A stretch of DNA of 64,000 nucleotides, taken from the NCBI GenBank assembly GCA_023846275.1, contig JAIUJO010000090.1:1945759-2009758 (forward strand), in the 5' to 3' direction. Positions 42,476 through 56,160 of this stretch are shown here, piece by piece (position 1 is the stretch's first letter; every line of letters starts with the position of its first letter). The notes below the pieces were generated by a model that worked only from the letters and a program-made list of their open reading frames with translations, searched no databases and was not told where the DNA came from. A program made the position numbers and the translations under genes. The DNA is from Vanilla planifolia. Taxonomy: Eukaryota; Streptophyta; Magnoliopsida; Asparagales; Orchidaceae.

Positions 42476-43527
42476 ATGTTCTATTTGATGATTGAAGATA
42501 TTACACTATATCTCTTTAGTATTTTAAAGTGCAATTTTTTGTACAATTTATTTTATTTTTATAAATCTTTTATTTGATTTGATGATATAAAAGTTTTTTC
42601 AATTTATATCATTTCTAAACTAAAGTAACCAGCTCACCACAAGATTTCGGGGTAACCAACTCATCGCACATTATGCTATCGTGTTCACCATCGGAACTAA
42701 TTCATTGCATTGATAATTGGGGAAGCCAATATATCTCAACTTCATCATCATTATTTTCCAAAACAAAGTGAGAATGAACTCATTCCAATAGTGATTGGGG
42801 GAATGTACTTGCCCAAATTTCAACATCATTTTAACAACCAAGAGATCTGTTACATCTTGAAGACTACTAAGTTAACAACCTCAACTTAATCATTACTAGC
42901 CTTATAAGTTATAACAAATATTTTCTAGAGGACATGAATCAATAAAAAATAATTAACCATCTTTTCTATTTATCTCAAATAAATATATTTTTTCATTCAA
43001 AATTTTTATATTTTTCATTTTCACATTTCATCACTATCAAAATATCAATATTAGTTTAGTATTCAATAAAACTAGCTTGCTATCATGTGGAACAATAATT
43101 ATAACAAACAATACAATAAACAATTATTATATTTAGAATCATAAAACATTACAAAAGATATACCTTGAAATGGTATGCTATAATACTATAAACAATACAA
43201 CATATAATCAACTCTATAGTGGATTGGGTTCACATATTTCTAAATAGTTGTGTAGTCCCTTTCTTTCTCTCTCGAATGGTTTTTATTCTTTGCCCTTTTC
43301 TTGAGATCTTTTGTTGATGCTCTACCACCATTCAAAGCAGGTGATCTCTATTAGGCTTTGAGATCATCTGATTTACATCTTTGGAGTAAGAAAAGATTTA
43401 AAATTGATTAATTGACTTAGAAGTCTATTAAGTGACTATATTAAAGACAAAGCCAACTGGCTTCCTCACTACAATTGCAATGGCATTCATTGTCAAACAA
43501 TGACCAAAGCAAGAATAGAGTTGCAAA
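42476..43527. other. D2: second copy of segment D1
   Basis: Collinear with D1 over its whole length: satellite fragment at 42,481 to 42,620, then 'taaccagctcaccacaagat', 'gagaatgaactcattccaatag', 'caatacaacatataatcaact' and the CT-rich block near 43,258. To its right the sequence continues without returning to LTR, so this is the likely original right border of the array. Confidence 0.75.
42481..42620 (+). repeat. Satellite-monomer fragment in D2
   Basis: Same satellite third as in D1, starting 'atttgatgattgaagatatt' and running to 'caatttatatcatttc'. Confidence 0.68.
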
Positions 43528-44000
43528 TCTAGCTGTCGACACTCAGTAGAGAAAGAGAGGGAAATGGAAAGTGAAAATGTGATTAGATAGGACTAGATCA
43601 TAGTGTTTTAAATATAACAATAATATTAAATAATTTTTTTCATATTTAACATTTAAATTAAATAATAATTAATAATAATTAAGGATGGACTTTAATGGAA
43701 ATGAAGCAAACGTCTTCTAATCCATTTCAAAGTGTTTTATGCAATAATTTTGTTAGTTAAATACTTTAAAGTACTTTATTATTCAATAAATTTTGTTGTT
43801 TTGTTAAACAACAAACAAACATATTAATTTTTTGTCTAACATGTTTAACATATTTCTTTATTGATGGGAATATTTTGCAAATTTATTACTACAAAAATTT
43901 TCAAGACATTACCATCATCCTCAGTGTTACTCTATTCTTCTCCTTTCTTCTCTCTTTTTAGCCCCATGGAACTTCCACTTACAAGTTATTAAGGTATAGC
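43528..44000. other. A+T-rich flank, no gene seen
   Basis: Begins with 'ctagctgtcgacactcagtagag'. Around 43,610 to 43,740 the words 'aataataattaataataatt' and 'ggaaatgaagcaaacgtc' loosely recall the satellite monomer and may be a worn remnant. Otherwise nothing recognisable. Confidence 0.4.
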
Positions 44001-47000
44001 TAGCTCTCCCTTTTAATATCCCTGAGAATCACACACGATCTCCTTATTTGCTCTCATACATAACATATTCTTGGAAGAAGATAAAGTGCAAATGAATTAC
44101 CTTCTCGTTACATCCCCTCATTGCTAACAAAATTAAAATGCTTCACGTGAAACTCTTGTCATCCACACATTTTGTGGAATTTAAGAACCACCATTGGGCA
44201 TACAAGATGAATAGGGTACATTTCAAGTTATGAACTTGCCCTTTCTCCTTCACTAGCTTTATGTTATCTACCTTTCTAACCAATAACACACTTAATTGTA
44301 TGGATTTATTAGTGAGAAGCTATTTATTATAGAAATGTTGTGATATATATATCTTTTATAATGAATGTTTTATAGTACACTGGCACTTGAGTAGTTCAAG
44401 AAGGCCAATTGTTTAACTAGCATTGTAAATATATCAAGGGTGCTTAAGTTAATGGTGACTACAAGATTTGTCCTAGTCTTTCAATATCATAACAATCTAC
44501 AATGTATACTTTATTATGCCATTTTATGACTTTCACATATCACTAGTTCTTTGTAGATCAACCCATTTGAAATTCAAAAAGGCATTTATTCTCATGATTT
44601 GGCTATAAAACTCTTGGTGCAAAGGAAATAAAGTTGATCATGTCTTCCCTTTGTAGGAATACACTAATTTGTTTTTTTATTATTGCAATGATTCAATGCC
44701 CTAATGTTAAGATATGTCTAAATCCTAAATTATGAAAGTGGCTTCTAATGGTTTGTCTGTTAAACTCTATTTGTGCTATTGAGTCCTTCTTGTGTCATCA
44801 TTGCTACACTCATATGAGTATTGTTGAATTTTGTTATTATTTTGATTGATAATCTTGTAATACAAGGTTAGAATGCACAAGTAGTAAAAATCAATTTCTC
44901 TCCATTTGAGAATGATTTCTTTGATCAAATTTGATTTAGATTTCTTTATATTTCCATTCTATGTTTTTATAAGATCAGTGACAACTTTATATGATATTCC
45001 TCATAACCAAACATAAAAGAATCATATTTATTGAGGTTATTTGGGGGAATATTTAAAAGTCTAATAAAACATCTTCGAAAAATACCTTTGAACAAAAAAT
45101 CTTGTTGCCCCACTGGTTGTCTCATACAAATAAGTAACTTCAAGAATAATGCAGAAAATCTTCATTACGAAGTTGTAAGAAGTTTAAATGAAGCATTAGA
45201 CATATAGGCATTTGCCTTGGTAGTAATACAAAGAAGAATACTAATGAAGGCATTGATTGTCTTTGGTAAATGCAAAGATTGGCGAGGGTATTGAAAGGCC
45301 TACTATTCAAGTTTCCAAGAGAAGAAAAATTCTGATATGCAAGACTACGTGGACAATGAGTAGTGGTAGAAAGCCCCCAAGTTGGCAATAAGGAAAAATG
45401 TGGAACAACCTCAAAATGTACTTACAAAAGGTTGAGTGCAAACCTTAACTAAGCTCAATTCCTTTCACATTATTCATTAGGACACACTTCTCCCACAAAA
45501 GAAAGACATTATATGCATCAAAAAAGTTGTCTTTGTGCATCAAACAAGCATCATAACCACTATCAGGGGAAACTATTGAAGGCTTTGATATCTAATCTAT
45601 CACATAATGCCCAAAGTAATTAGTTAATCTAACTTAATCTCTTTAGCCATCATCATCAATTACACTATCAACATAATCAAGATGTCGATAATCATTTTTC
45701 TTGTAGTAGGCAACTACATAGACAATATCCAATCCAGGAATCCTCTATCAAAGAGCACCTCTTCATAAAGCCCATGAGTCAAACAATTCTATGCCCATTA
45801 TGATCATCAATTTGTAGATGTCTTGGTTTCTCATGCAAACAAAGTGTATATTCTGTCAACCCATTATTGAACATTAAGACTACGTAATGAATGGGTGTCA
45901 CCATTTACACTGATCCTTGAAGTAGTTTTAGCTATTAAAGATTTCCTTAAAAGAAATTATGGTGGGGCATGGGTTATGACATGCTCTCTTTTGCTATTAA
46001 GTCGATGACATGATTCAATAGGTCCTTGCTCTAGCAAATGGAGTGAATCTTCTACTAAATGAACACAAGATGTTGCTCAAAATGCATGCGTGATACACTG
46101 CATAGTTTCGGAGGGAGATCAAAACATAATTTATGAAAACAACTTTTCAAAATAGCGAGACAGCTCTAACAACCCATGAAGAGGTTTTATCCTTAAGCAT
46201 CATAGTGTGGGAGAAATCTATAGCAACAGATTATCTAAACAAAGTAGAACCCCTGAGTATGTACTTGAAATCTTTTGTTGTTACCTTAACTTTCTAACAA
46301 CCATCAATTAGCAATGCATTAAAATTATTCTACTAAAGAAGATTAAAAAGATATCCCTTATCAAACTACTGCAAATAGGTAGGGAAATAGCAAACAAGAC
46401 TAAATGAAATCTCTTGAATTGCAATGATAATAATTATAGCTTGTAGCATAACATCATCCATACAATGGATGAGAATATAGATGATTTGTAGATGAGGCTT
46501 TGATGTTGAGGAACATTCCCTCTATTATCTTGTCTCATATGGATAAGAAGTGACAACAACACTAAGTTGAGGATAAAGTAAAATTGTGATATGGGCCACC
46601 ATGATAGAAGATATTGGGGGGCTTGAATCTAATAGAATTTCCTCTTAATCACAAGAATAGCAAATTACAATTGATACTACAAAACCATTGAGGCTAATTG
46701 GCTCTATACATCTTGTGGATGAGCATCACTAATGTTCTTGTTTATCAATAAGGTTTGACATCAGATGTTTTATTTACTTTTAAAAAATTATCTTGTATGT
46801 TTATCAACACTAATTCAATTGCCCTTAAAGAAAAAAAAACATGCACCTTAGAATGAGAAAATGGAGCCCAACTTTCTAATCAAAAGAAAACTATTGCCAA
46901 CACATTTGTTTTTTGTGTCTATATAAGGGTGTGAGGGAGCTGAATTTTTGGAGTTGATTTAATTGATGAGCACTAATTCTTAGTTAAGTGGTCATGATGC

Positions 47001-48699
47001 TTGAAAAAAATATCTTGAGTAATATCAATATAGGAACAATCCCCTTCATGAAAGAGACAATTCCTATTTTTCCATCCACTTAGTAGTAGTAGTTCGGTGA
47101 AAGTAAGCCATGTTTTTTTCCTTACGGTTTACCACTCAACCTTGTTGTGTTGCCAACACAAAAATACTATACATACAAGACAAGTGTTTTAATTTTCTAC
47201 AAACACTATAGCCATTTATGCTTCTCCTCTATGAAATACCTCTTTAATGCTTTAATCCCTAAAAATTAGTAATTATCTTTAAAACTTTTGTAGAGGTAAA
47301 AAGGTTACTCATTTTCTTTAAACTCTAAGGACTAAGTGCTTTAAAGGAACTAGCACGATTTTTGTTTTGCATAGAACTGAAGCTCCACATTCTTCACCTA
47401 TAGTCTTAATTAAGAACCAATTGGACTTTGTTCAAAGTTAGCAAGATAACCTTAAATTTTGAATTGTTTCCATACTTGCTAAACTCCAATCATTAAAATA
47501 GTGGAAGTAGTGGAAATGGTTCTAGTTGATGCAAACAAAGTGAACTAGGCCAAATGTCATGTGTCATCTAAAGTTTATTAGGACTATATTAATTCTCACC
47601 ATGTAAAAGCTTTCACCTCCTTCTTCGTACACCAAGTACATAGGAAGACCTTGAAATCCAAATCTCAAAACTCTATAGATAGAATGGTACAAAAGTCCTC
47701 GACCAAAGACTTAGGATTGAATGGCTTGCAGCTCTCTAGTATTCCAACAGAAAATGCTGTTGAAGAAAAAGATTGTTGGAAGAAATTAACGAATAAAAAT
47801 TAATAAACATAATAATTTTACATAATATAGTTAATCCTTAACATATTGGGCTCAGTTTTATGTTTTCTTCTCCATCTATTAGTGGCTTATCATACCTTCT
47901 ACTTTTTACTATGAGGTTTACTTTGATTAACAATATATCTTCAACAAATTGACTATCGAAGAAAGTATATAAGTACTTGCTTATTTATTTAATTTTAAGT
48001 GGATAACATTTAGAATATTTAATAAGACAAAAAAACATGGTTTTGTTGTTTCAAGTAGGTAAAAGTATTGATATATGTGATATCACTATATTCTTCCTTT
48101 ATAGATATTAGTCATCAAGAGTTTGTAATGTATCTATATTCATTATAGCTAAGAGGGTACCTTTCTATCTCGATGTTATGCACTCTATGCTCTTAATTAT
48201 TTGTTTCCTTCCATGATAAAATCCTTTAATATGTATCTCTAGATTGATAACAGATATTTACTTTTAAAAGCATATATGTTTAGATTTTCATAGTACAATG
48301 AATACTACTTGAATGGTTGGTTTGATGTAAAGTTCTATGTTTAACCACAAAAATTTAATCCATTGATGGATTAACTACTTGAAAACTTAAAAATACAATA
48401 AATTTCCATCTAAAGTCATATGGTAGCTAGTAGCATTTCTTAATGCATACTTGAAAGAAATTTTTCTTTTTGGGCACATAATTGAGGTAAACCGTACTAT
48501 TTTAACTCAAGCTTCCATTGAGATGTTTATGGATTTAGCCAATTACGAAATATTGGCACTCTTGATTACCACATATGTTGTTCATGGTTTTTATAGCTTT
48601 TGTTGCTATAGAAAAGCAATGACAACTAGGCCATTGGAAAATTTTGCATGCATTAAATGATAGAATTGCTACATTTTAAAACATACCTATGATGATTGT
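44001..48699. other. Unrecognised low-copy-looking stretch, possible gene debris
   Basis: No match by eye to the LTR array or the satellite, somewhat less A+T-biased than its surroundings (for example 45,100 to 46,700). Short open stretches occur at 45,140 to 45,388 (minus, 82 codons), 46,133 to 46,297 (plus, 54 codons), 47,582 to 47,803 (plus, 73 codons without a start codon) and 48,451 to 48,660 (plus, 69 codons). None has a domain, motif, signal peptide or family resemblance I recognise, and no splice-joined gene model is convincing. It could be decayed gene or transposon sequence, or plain intergenic DNA. Confidence 0.4.
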
Positions 48700-50010
48700 C
48701 ATGCCTCGATCAAACCTCATTTGGAATACTACGAGTTGTCAATGAAAATAAACGTAACTAATAATATTTTTTTTTAATATTGAGTAAGAATATACTAAAA
48801 GTAATATAAGATAAATTGAGGTAGTATAGTATAACCAAACAAAAGTGATGTGTAACTGACACAAAAGGAGATGTAGAGTCACAAAGTAATCTGTCCAAAC
48901 AAAAAATCAAATTATAGAAATAGGATAAATTATATAGTAGAGTTGTATTTCAAGGTAGTAAGGACTTCGAGTGTAACATTCTATTCAGCTATGAAATGAA
49001 TTTCCTTGTAAATTATGCTAACATATTAGAAAATAACAAATTTAAAAAATATAAAAAATGAATATTTAATAGGATAGAGCTCGTTAAGATGAGTCCAATG
49101 ACATTAGTTTTGCCTTAATTGGACCTCATAGAGAATTACTAGGATTAACAAAATAAAATAAGCACAAATAATATGATAGTATTATTATAATATTGATAAA
49201 ATATATATTAATAAAAAAAAGAGAAAACATGAAGAAATTTAATACAACTAAACCAAAGTGATGTAAAACAAAGATAAGAGAAGATTTTGAGTTAATAAGA
49301 TAACCAAGTCACCATAAAAAAATTTGAGAAAATATGATAAATTGTTTTTTAATTTTGCATTCCAAGATACTAAGGTGATATAGTTTCATGTGCTTGATCA
49401 CTAGATTAGATACAAATTAAAATGCCTCATAAAAAATGCCTAAAACCTAGAACATAATATATTTTAAAATATAACAATTAATATTTAATTTGTTAGAGCT
49501 CATCATGACTAGTTCAATGATATTTGTTTCGTGTCAACTAGGACATTTGTGAATTAAAAGGTTAAATAAATATAAATAATACAAAAATGACATTTTAATA
49601 TTAAATTAATCAGAAATAAAGTTAAAATGATATAAATTGAAGAAATGCACTACAATTAAAATAAAAGTGATGTCAAGATCACCCAAGATGAGAATTAAAG
49701 TTTCATAATAAAATAATAAAATGAAAGGAAAAAAATTTATGAAATAATGTAAATTTTCTGAGATATGTTAAATCCTAGACCCAAAAATATTAAGCATAAT
49801 ATCCTTGACCATCAAATTAGGTATGAGTCAAAAGGACACATTAAATATCCAAACTCATTAAAGACAAAATATTTTAAAATACAAAGAATTGATATTTAAT
49901 TGATAGAGCTCATTGAGAATTATCTAATAATGCTTCTTTCTTCCCTATCAAACCTTATTTCAAATTACAAGGAAATAAAGAAGTTAATAAAAATATTTTT
50001 AGTGTTTCAT
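48700..50010 (-). repeat. 410-bp satellite, inverted block of about three monomers
   Basis: On the plus strand this reads as the reverse complement of the monomer to the right: 'gatagagctc.tt.agatgagtccaatgacat' recurs at about 49,070, 49,494 and 49,902 (spacing 424 and 408), each followed by a version of 'gacctcattt.gaattac'. The left edge is near 'atgcctcgatcaaacctcat' at 48,703. No coding potential. Confidence 0.78.
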
Positions 50011-53000
50011 GGATGTTTGATGAGTCACTTCAATTTGAACCTAATTTAACAATAAATGTTGTTACACTCAATCACCTTCAAATCTTAGAATGTAACTTTT
50101 CGATATAGTTTATCTCATTTAAAAATTTTCATTTTCATTTTGTTGTATTAATAATTAACCCCAAGTCTGCACTCGTGTGATCAATACTTTGCCTTAGTTA
50201 TGTTATATTAAAATTCTTCAATTTACCTTATTGTGGCTTTAATATTTATTGACTTGATATTGAAACAATAATTTTTTATTATTTTCTCTTATTTATGTTT
50301 GTAATTTGTGGTAATTCTAAATAAAGTCTAATTAAGAGGAAATAAATATTATTAGACTCGTCTCCAAATGTTGTATCTAATTAAATATTTTATTTATATT
50401 TTAAATCATTTATTTTGTAGGGTTTGTGCTTGCTTTATAAGGAATTTTGATTTTTAATTCATTTTTTGATTGTGGATGTCACATTTGATTTTTAGTTTCT
50501 TGTAATGCAATGCTTTCACAATATATATCTCATTTCATCAAAATTTTTTCTTTTCTATGCTTATGTTACATTACTTCCATGTCTTATTTTAACTTTTTTT
50601 ATATATTTAATTTGTACTAAAAACATATTTTTTTAATAAAATTATGCTTGCTTTTATAATTCATTGTAAATCCAAATGAGAGTGCCAACTTATTTAATGT
50701 GTAACTTTAAATTTTTAAATATTTTTTAAGGTTTCGAATTTTAACAAAACATTTCAATTCGTAACTATCGTGACAATTATGCATGTTGCACTTGTCTTCT
50801 TAGAATCTAGGAATGAAACTTTCCCACATGATTTATATCATTCCTTCAAATTTTATGCTTTCATTTTGTTACATTGTTATGTAATTATAAATCTCCTCTC
50901 TCATGATGTTTACAACATTTCACTTTTGTAATTCACAGTAATTCTAATATAAATATGATCACAATGAAAAAAAACTTCATTAAACTCATCCAAATGAGCT
51001 TTATCTAATTGTATGTTCTTTTTTATAGTTTTAAATGTTCTATTTTAGTAAGATTATGGCACATATTACAATAAATTTTAATTCACACTTGACTTCTTGA
51101 TCGAAGATATTATCCTCTATCTCCTTAATATATTGTAATCCAATTTTATTGATTAATATTTTATTACTTCAAATTTTTTACTTTTATTTGGTAATATTAC
51201 AATGAAATTCTAATTCTTCTCCGATGTGATCTTCACTTTGATATTATTTTGTTATATGACATTGCTTTAATTACCTAATTTCAACATTAATATATATTTA
51301 ATTAATATTACAAAAATAATTTATGCACATTTACTTAGAAAATTTGTAATCCCTATTAATGGCATCTAATCAAGATGAAACAAATATCACTATGTTCATT
51401 TTGACGAGTTTTATCTCATTAAAATTTTATTTTTATATTTCTTTTATTATAGGGGTTTATAATTCTTTAAGGGACATTTTGATTCATATTTCATTTGATG
51501 ATTAGGACTATTTAACACAATCTATTTAGTATTTTTTAGTATAAATTTCTCTTATAAATTCTCATTTGTTAAAATGTTTCACTTAGATTTAGTTATATTA
51601 TCTAAACTTGTAATTCTCCTACATGTTATATATATAAATATTATTTTCATTTCGTTATGTCATAGTGCTTTACTTTATCTCATTTCAAGTTTTAATATAA
51701 TTTTTTTACTTAATATTAAAATGATAATTTATTTGTAATTTATATTACCTCCAAAAGAGGTATGATCATGATAAAATAAATAATGTTAGATTCATCTTGA
51801 TTAGCTCATTCTAATTAAATATTAGTTTTTAAATCTTTAAAAATATTAATTTTTAGGACTTGGAATGCTTTACAAGATATTTTAATTTATACCTAATTTG
51901 ATGATTGAAAATGTTACACTCAGTCACCTTTGCATCTTAATATTAAGCTTTCTCACGTAGTTTTTTCTCGTTTTACAATTTTTCACTTAAATTTGGCTCT
52001 ATTACTATGTAAATTTAAATTTCTTCTCATGTGACATTTATTTATCTTTAATTTTGTTATATTACATTTTTTCAATTTATCATATTTCAGCTATTATGTA
52101 TATCAACTTCATTAAAATAATAATTTATTATTCTTTAAGGTTATTTTCATAAACAATTCTTCATAATTCAAAATAATATGCAATATAGAGAAAAGAATGT
52201 TGCTTAAATTGTCTTGACGAACTCTACTCAATTAAATCTTTAATTTTTTAATTTTTAAATAGTTTTTTCCTTTTAGCACGAATAATGAAACATTTTGATT
52301 TTTAACTATTTTGTTGATCGAAGATGTTACACTCTTCTCCATTATAACCTTTACATTGATTTGATTAAGTTGTACTATGTTATACCAATTTATCTAATTT
52401 CAACTTTGTTATATGTTTACCACATTTTCAATTAATAATATATTATTACTTTAGATTATTTACTGTAGTAATTTTTAGTGAATCCAAAAAAAATTGTTCA
52501 ACATGAAACAAATGTTATTGGACTTTTCTTGACCATCTCTACCAAATTTAAAAATTATTTTCATATTTTTAAATATTTATTTTCATCGTTCTAGCATTCT
52601 TTCAAAGATATTTCGATTTCTATGTAGTTTGATGGTTTAGCTTGTTATGGTCGATGTCTTTTGAGTCTTTGAATGTGACATTCCCAAATAATTTATCATA
52701 TTTTTTAAAATTTTGTTCTTTTATGTGGCTATTTCAATATGTAACTCAAAATCTCTTCTTTTGTGACTTTCCATGTCTCTTGTTTGATTATATTACAAAG
52801 ACTTAATTTCTTCATTTAATATTATATTTATCTACTTAATAATAAAATAATAATTTATTATTGTTTATAGCTATTTACTTTGGTAACTTATAGTAATTTG
52901 AAACAAGTTCCACTTGTGGCAAAAAAAACATCACTAGACTTGACTGAATAAGCTCTAAAATAATAATAATTTATTAAATATTCATATAACTAAAATAATA

Positions 53001-54975
53001 ATTTATTAAATGTTAATATAAAGATTTTAAAATATTTTTTTATTTAGGGTTTCAGCATGCCTTCTAATACAATTTATCTTTTCATTCAACCTTTTTACTT
53101 AGATTTAGTTATATTAATATGAAACACTTAATTCTCCTTTCATGTAACTGTTACATTACTTTATGTAGGTGATGCTACATTGCATCAATTTGTCATATTT
53201 CAACTTTATATGTATTTACCAAATCTTGAAATAACAAATTATAATCTATTATTGTTTTTTAATTTTTGACATTGGTGGTATTTCAAATTGTGGTCAAATC
53301 AAGTTGAAACAAATGTCATTCAACTTTTCTCAATATATTGTACAATATTAAATACTAATTTTTATATTTGTAAATGTTTTATTTGGTTGTCTATTGCCTT
53401 ATCTTGTGAGGCATTTTTGTTTATACTTGCTTTCAAGATCGAGGATACACTGAATCTTTTTAGCAGCATAGAATGCAACTTTTTCATATAATTTTTATTA
53501 TTTATTCAAGTTTTCTTCATTTGCTTTATCTTTATCATTATGTAACTCTAATTCTATTATCGTGTAACTTTCACATTTTTTTTATTTAGTTATATTGCAT
53601 TATTTCAATTTATTTCACTTCAAATTTTCTCTATATTTAATCAATATTAAAATAATAATTTATTATTATTTATTCTTAATTATATTTTAGCAAATGGTAA
53701 TTATTTTGAACAAGTTCTTATTAAGATGAAATAATTATTACTATACTTATCTTAAAAAGCTCTAGATATATAAATATTAATTTTTATATTTTTTAAATAT
53801 CATTTTTTTTGTAGTGATTTACTAAATATTTATATTAATAAGTGATTTGAAGATCAAGGTTGCTACACCTAATCTCCTTAGAAACTTGAAATAGAATTTT
53901 CCTATGCAATTTATGTCATTTTATCAAATTATATACTTCTATTTACTTATATTACAATGTTATTTTAATTCTCCTCTTATGTGACCTTTACTTCACTTAC
54001 ATTTCATCATATTACTTTTCTTCAATTTCTTTCATTCCAAATTTACTATATATTTAATTAATAGTAAATAATAATATATTAATTTTATCCTTATTAACTT
54101 TCATAATTGATAGTAATTAAGAATGTGATCTAATCAAGATAAAAAGGTCTTTTGACTAGTAGTATTGTGCTGTGTAATTAAATATCCATTTTTAAATTTT
54201 TAAATATTCTTTTTAAAGAAAGTTAATTCATATTTTCTAAGACATTTTAATTCCTACCAGATTTGTTGATCTAGGATATTATACTCGACCAGATAAGTAT
54301 ATTAGAATGCATCTTTCATATGCATTTTGTCTCATTTGTTCAATTGTTGTGCTTTGATTTTATTATAAAATTATGAAAGTATAATACTCCTCTTATATGA
54401 TATTACATTTATTTTACTTCATTATATTGTATTATTTTAAGTTTCTAGCTTTACCTTTAATATATACATTTTATTGAAAATATAATTTATAATAAATTAT
54501 GCTTATTTACTTTGATAATTCGTAGTAACTCCTAAAGGGTGTCCATTCAAGATGGTACAATTATAGTAGGACTCATCTCAATGAACTTTATCAATATAAA
54601 AATTCATTTTTTATATTATTAAACATTGTTTTATTAGTTTTGTTATGCTTTATGAGATATTATAATTTGTAAATAGTTTTTTTAATTTGGAACATTTCAC
54701 TTGACCTTAGTATTATATTTAATGATAATTTCTTATAAAATTTGTCTCATTTGCACATTTATTTTTTTTATTAGTTTCAAACTATAATTCTTCTATTAAT
54801 TGCATTTATGTTATTTTCATCTAGTGATGGTACATTATTTTAATTTATCTTATTTCAGTATCAATATATATTTTCTTAATATTAAGAAAAATTATTTGTT
54901 GTTATTTGGCTTATTTACTTTTATAATTGATAGTAGGTTCAAATAATGTTTGATCGTGATGAAATAAATATCATT

Positions 54976-54977
<2 letters not shown>

Positions 54978-55033
<56 letters not shown>
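54978..55033. repeat. (AT)n microsatellite inside the satellite
   Basis: About 56 bp of alternating TA in the place where neighbouring monomers read 'cattggactcatctcgatgagctc'. Confidence 0.95.
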
Positions 55034-55036
<3 letters not shown>

Positions 55037-56090
55037 AAATATATTATTTTTAGTATTTTAACACATTTTATGGTTCATTTTGATTTTTATCTATTTTAAG
55101 GATCAAAGATTTTACACTTGATCTTAGTATCATAAAATGTAGCTTTGTAGTGCTATTTATCTCAATTTTTAAGAAGTTTTAATTTAATTTTGTCATATTG
55201 CTTTATAACTCTAAGTATCATCTCATGTACATTCAAGTTTTTTATTTACTTATATTATATTACTTCAATTTATCTTATTTTAGTTCTCATACATATATTT
55301 CCTTAATATTAAGAAAATAATTTATTATTATTTATGATTATCTAATTTTATAATTTTTAATAAATCTAAATTATGTATAATCGTTACAAAATCAAGTTTA
55401 TTAGTCTTTTGTTGATGAACTCAATAAAATTAAATATTTATTTCAATATTTTTAAAAATTTTTCTTTTTAAAAAAAATTATATGGAGATTTCAACTCATA
55501 CTTATTTTGAAAATCAAGCATGGAATACTCAATATCGTTAGTATTTATTAGTGTAACATTTCAATACAACTTATCTAAAATCTTCTAAATTTTTCAATTT
55601 TTTTCTTATATTTCTATGAAAGTTTAACTCCATTTCTATTACATGATTTAGATTTGTTTATATTACATTGATTCACATTTTCTTATTTTATTATTATTAT
55701 ATAGTTTTGAAATATTTAAATAATATTTTATTTTTTATTTATGTTTATTCATTTTATAACTCATAGTACGGTCAACCGAAGTGTGATCGATATGATCCAA
55801 ACATTGTTGGACTCATCTCAACGAGTTATATCCTATTAAATATTCATTTTCATATATTTTCAAATATTTTAATATATTTTAAGATGAATTTAGATTCATA
55901 TATGATTTAATGATTAAGGATATTATACTAAATCTCCTTGGTATCTTATTATTTTATTTACCTATATTATAATGTAATTTTAAATCTTCTCCTTTCTGGC
56001 ATTTACATTGCTTTTATATGATCAAATAATTTCAATATATTTCATTTGTTAATTAATATATATCTACTTACAATTATATTACAAATTTAT

Positions 56091-56160
56091 TCTTATTTAT
56101 TCTTATTTATTCTTATTTATTCTTATTTATTCTTATTTATTCTTATTTATTCTTATTTAC
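56091..56160. repeat. 10-bp minisatellite, seven copies
   Basis: TCTTATTTAT repeated seven times, the last ending in C. It sits where ordinary monomers have 'ttatttatgcttatttactt', so it is a local expansion of monomer sequence. Confidence 0.95.

Noticed and set aside
48451-48660. 69-codon plus-strand open stretch starting with ATG
   Set aside because: No recognisable domain or family, no supporting neighbours, and a length expected by chance in 64 kb; kept only as a remark under the unrecognised region.
44001-48699. Organelle DNA insertion (plastid or mitochondrial)
   Set aside because: No recognisable organellar gene segment, rRNA or tRNA was seen; composition alone is not evidence.
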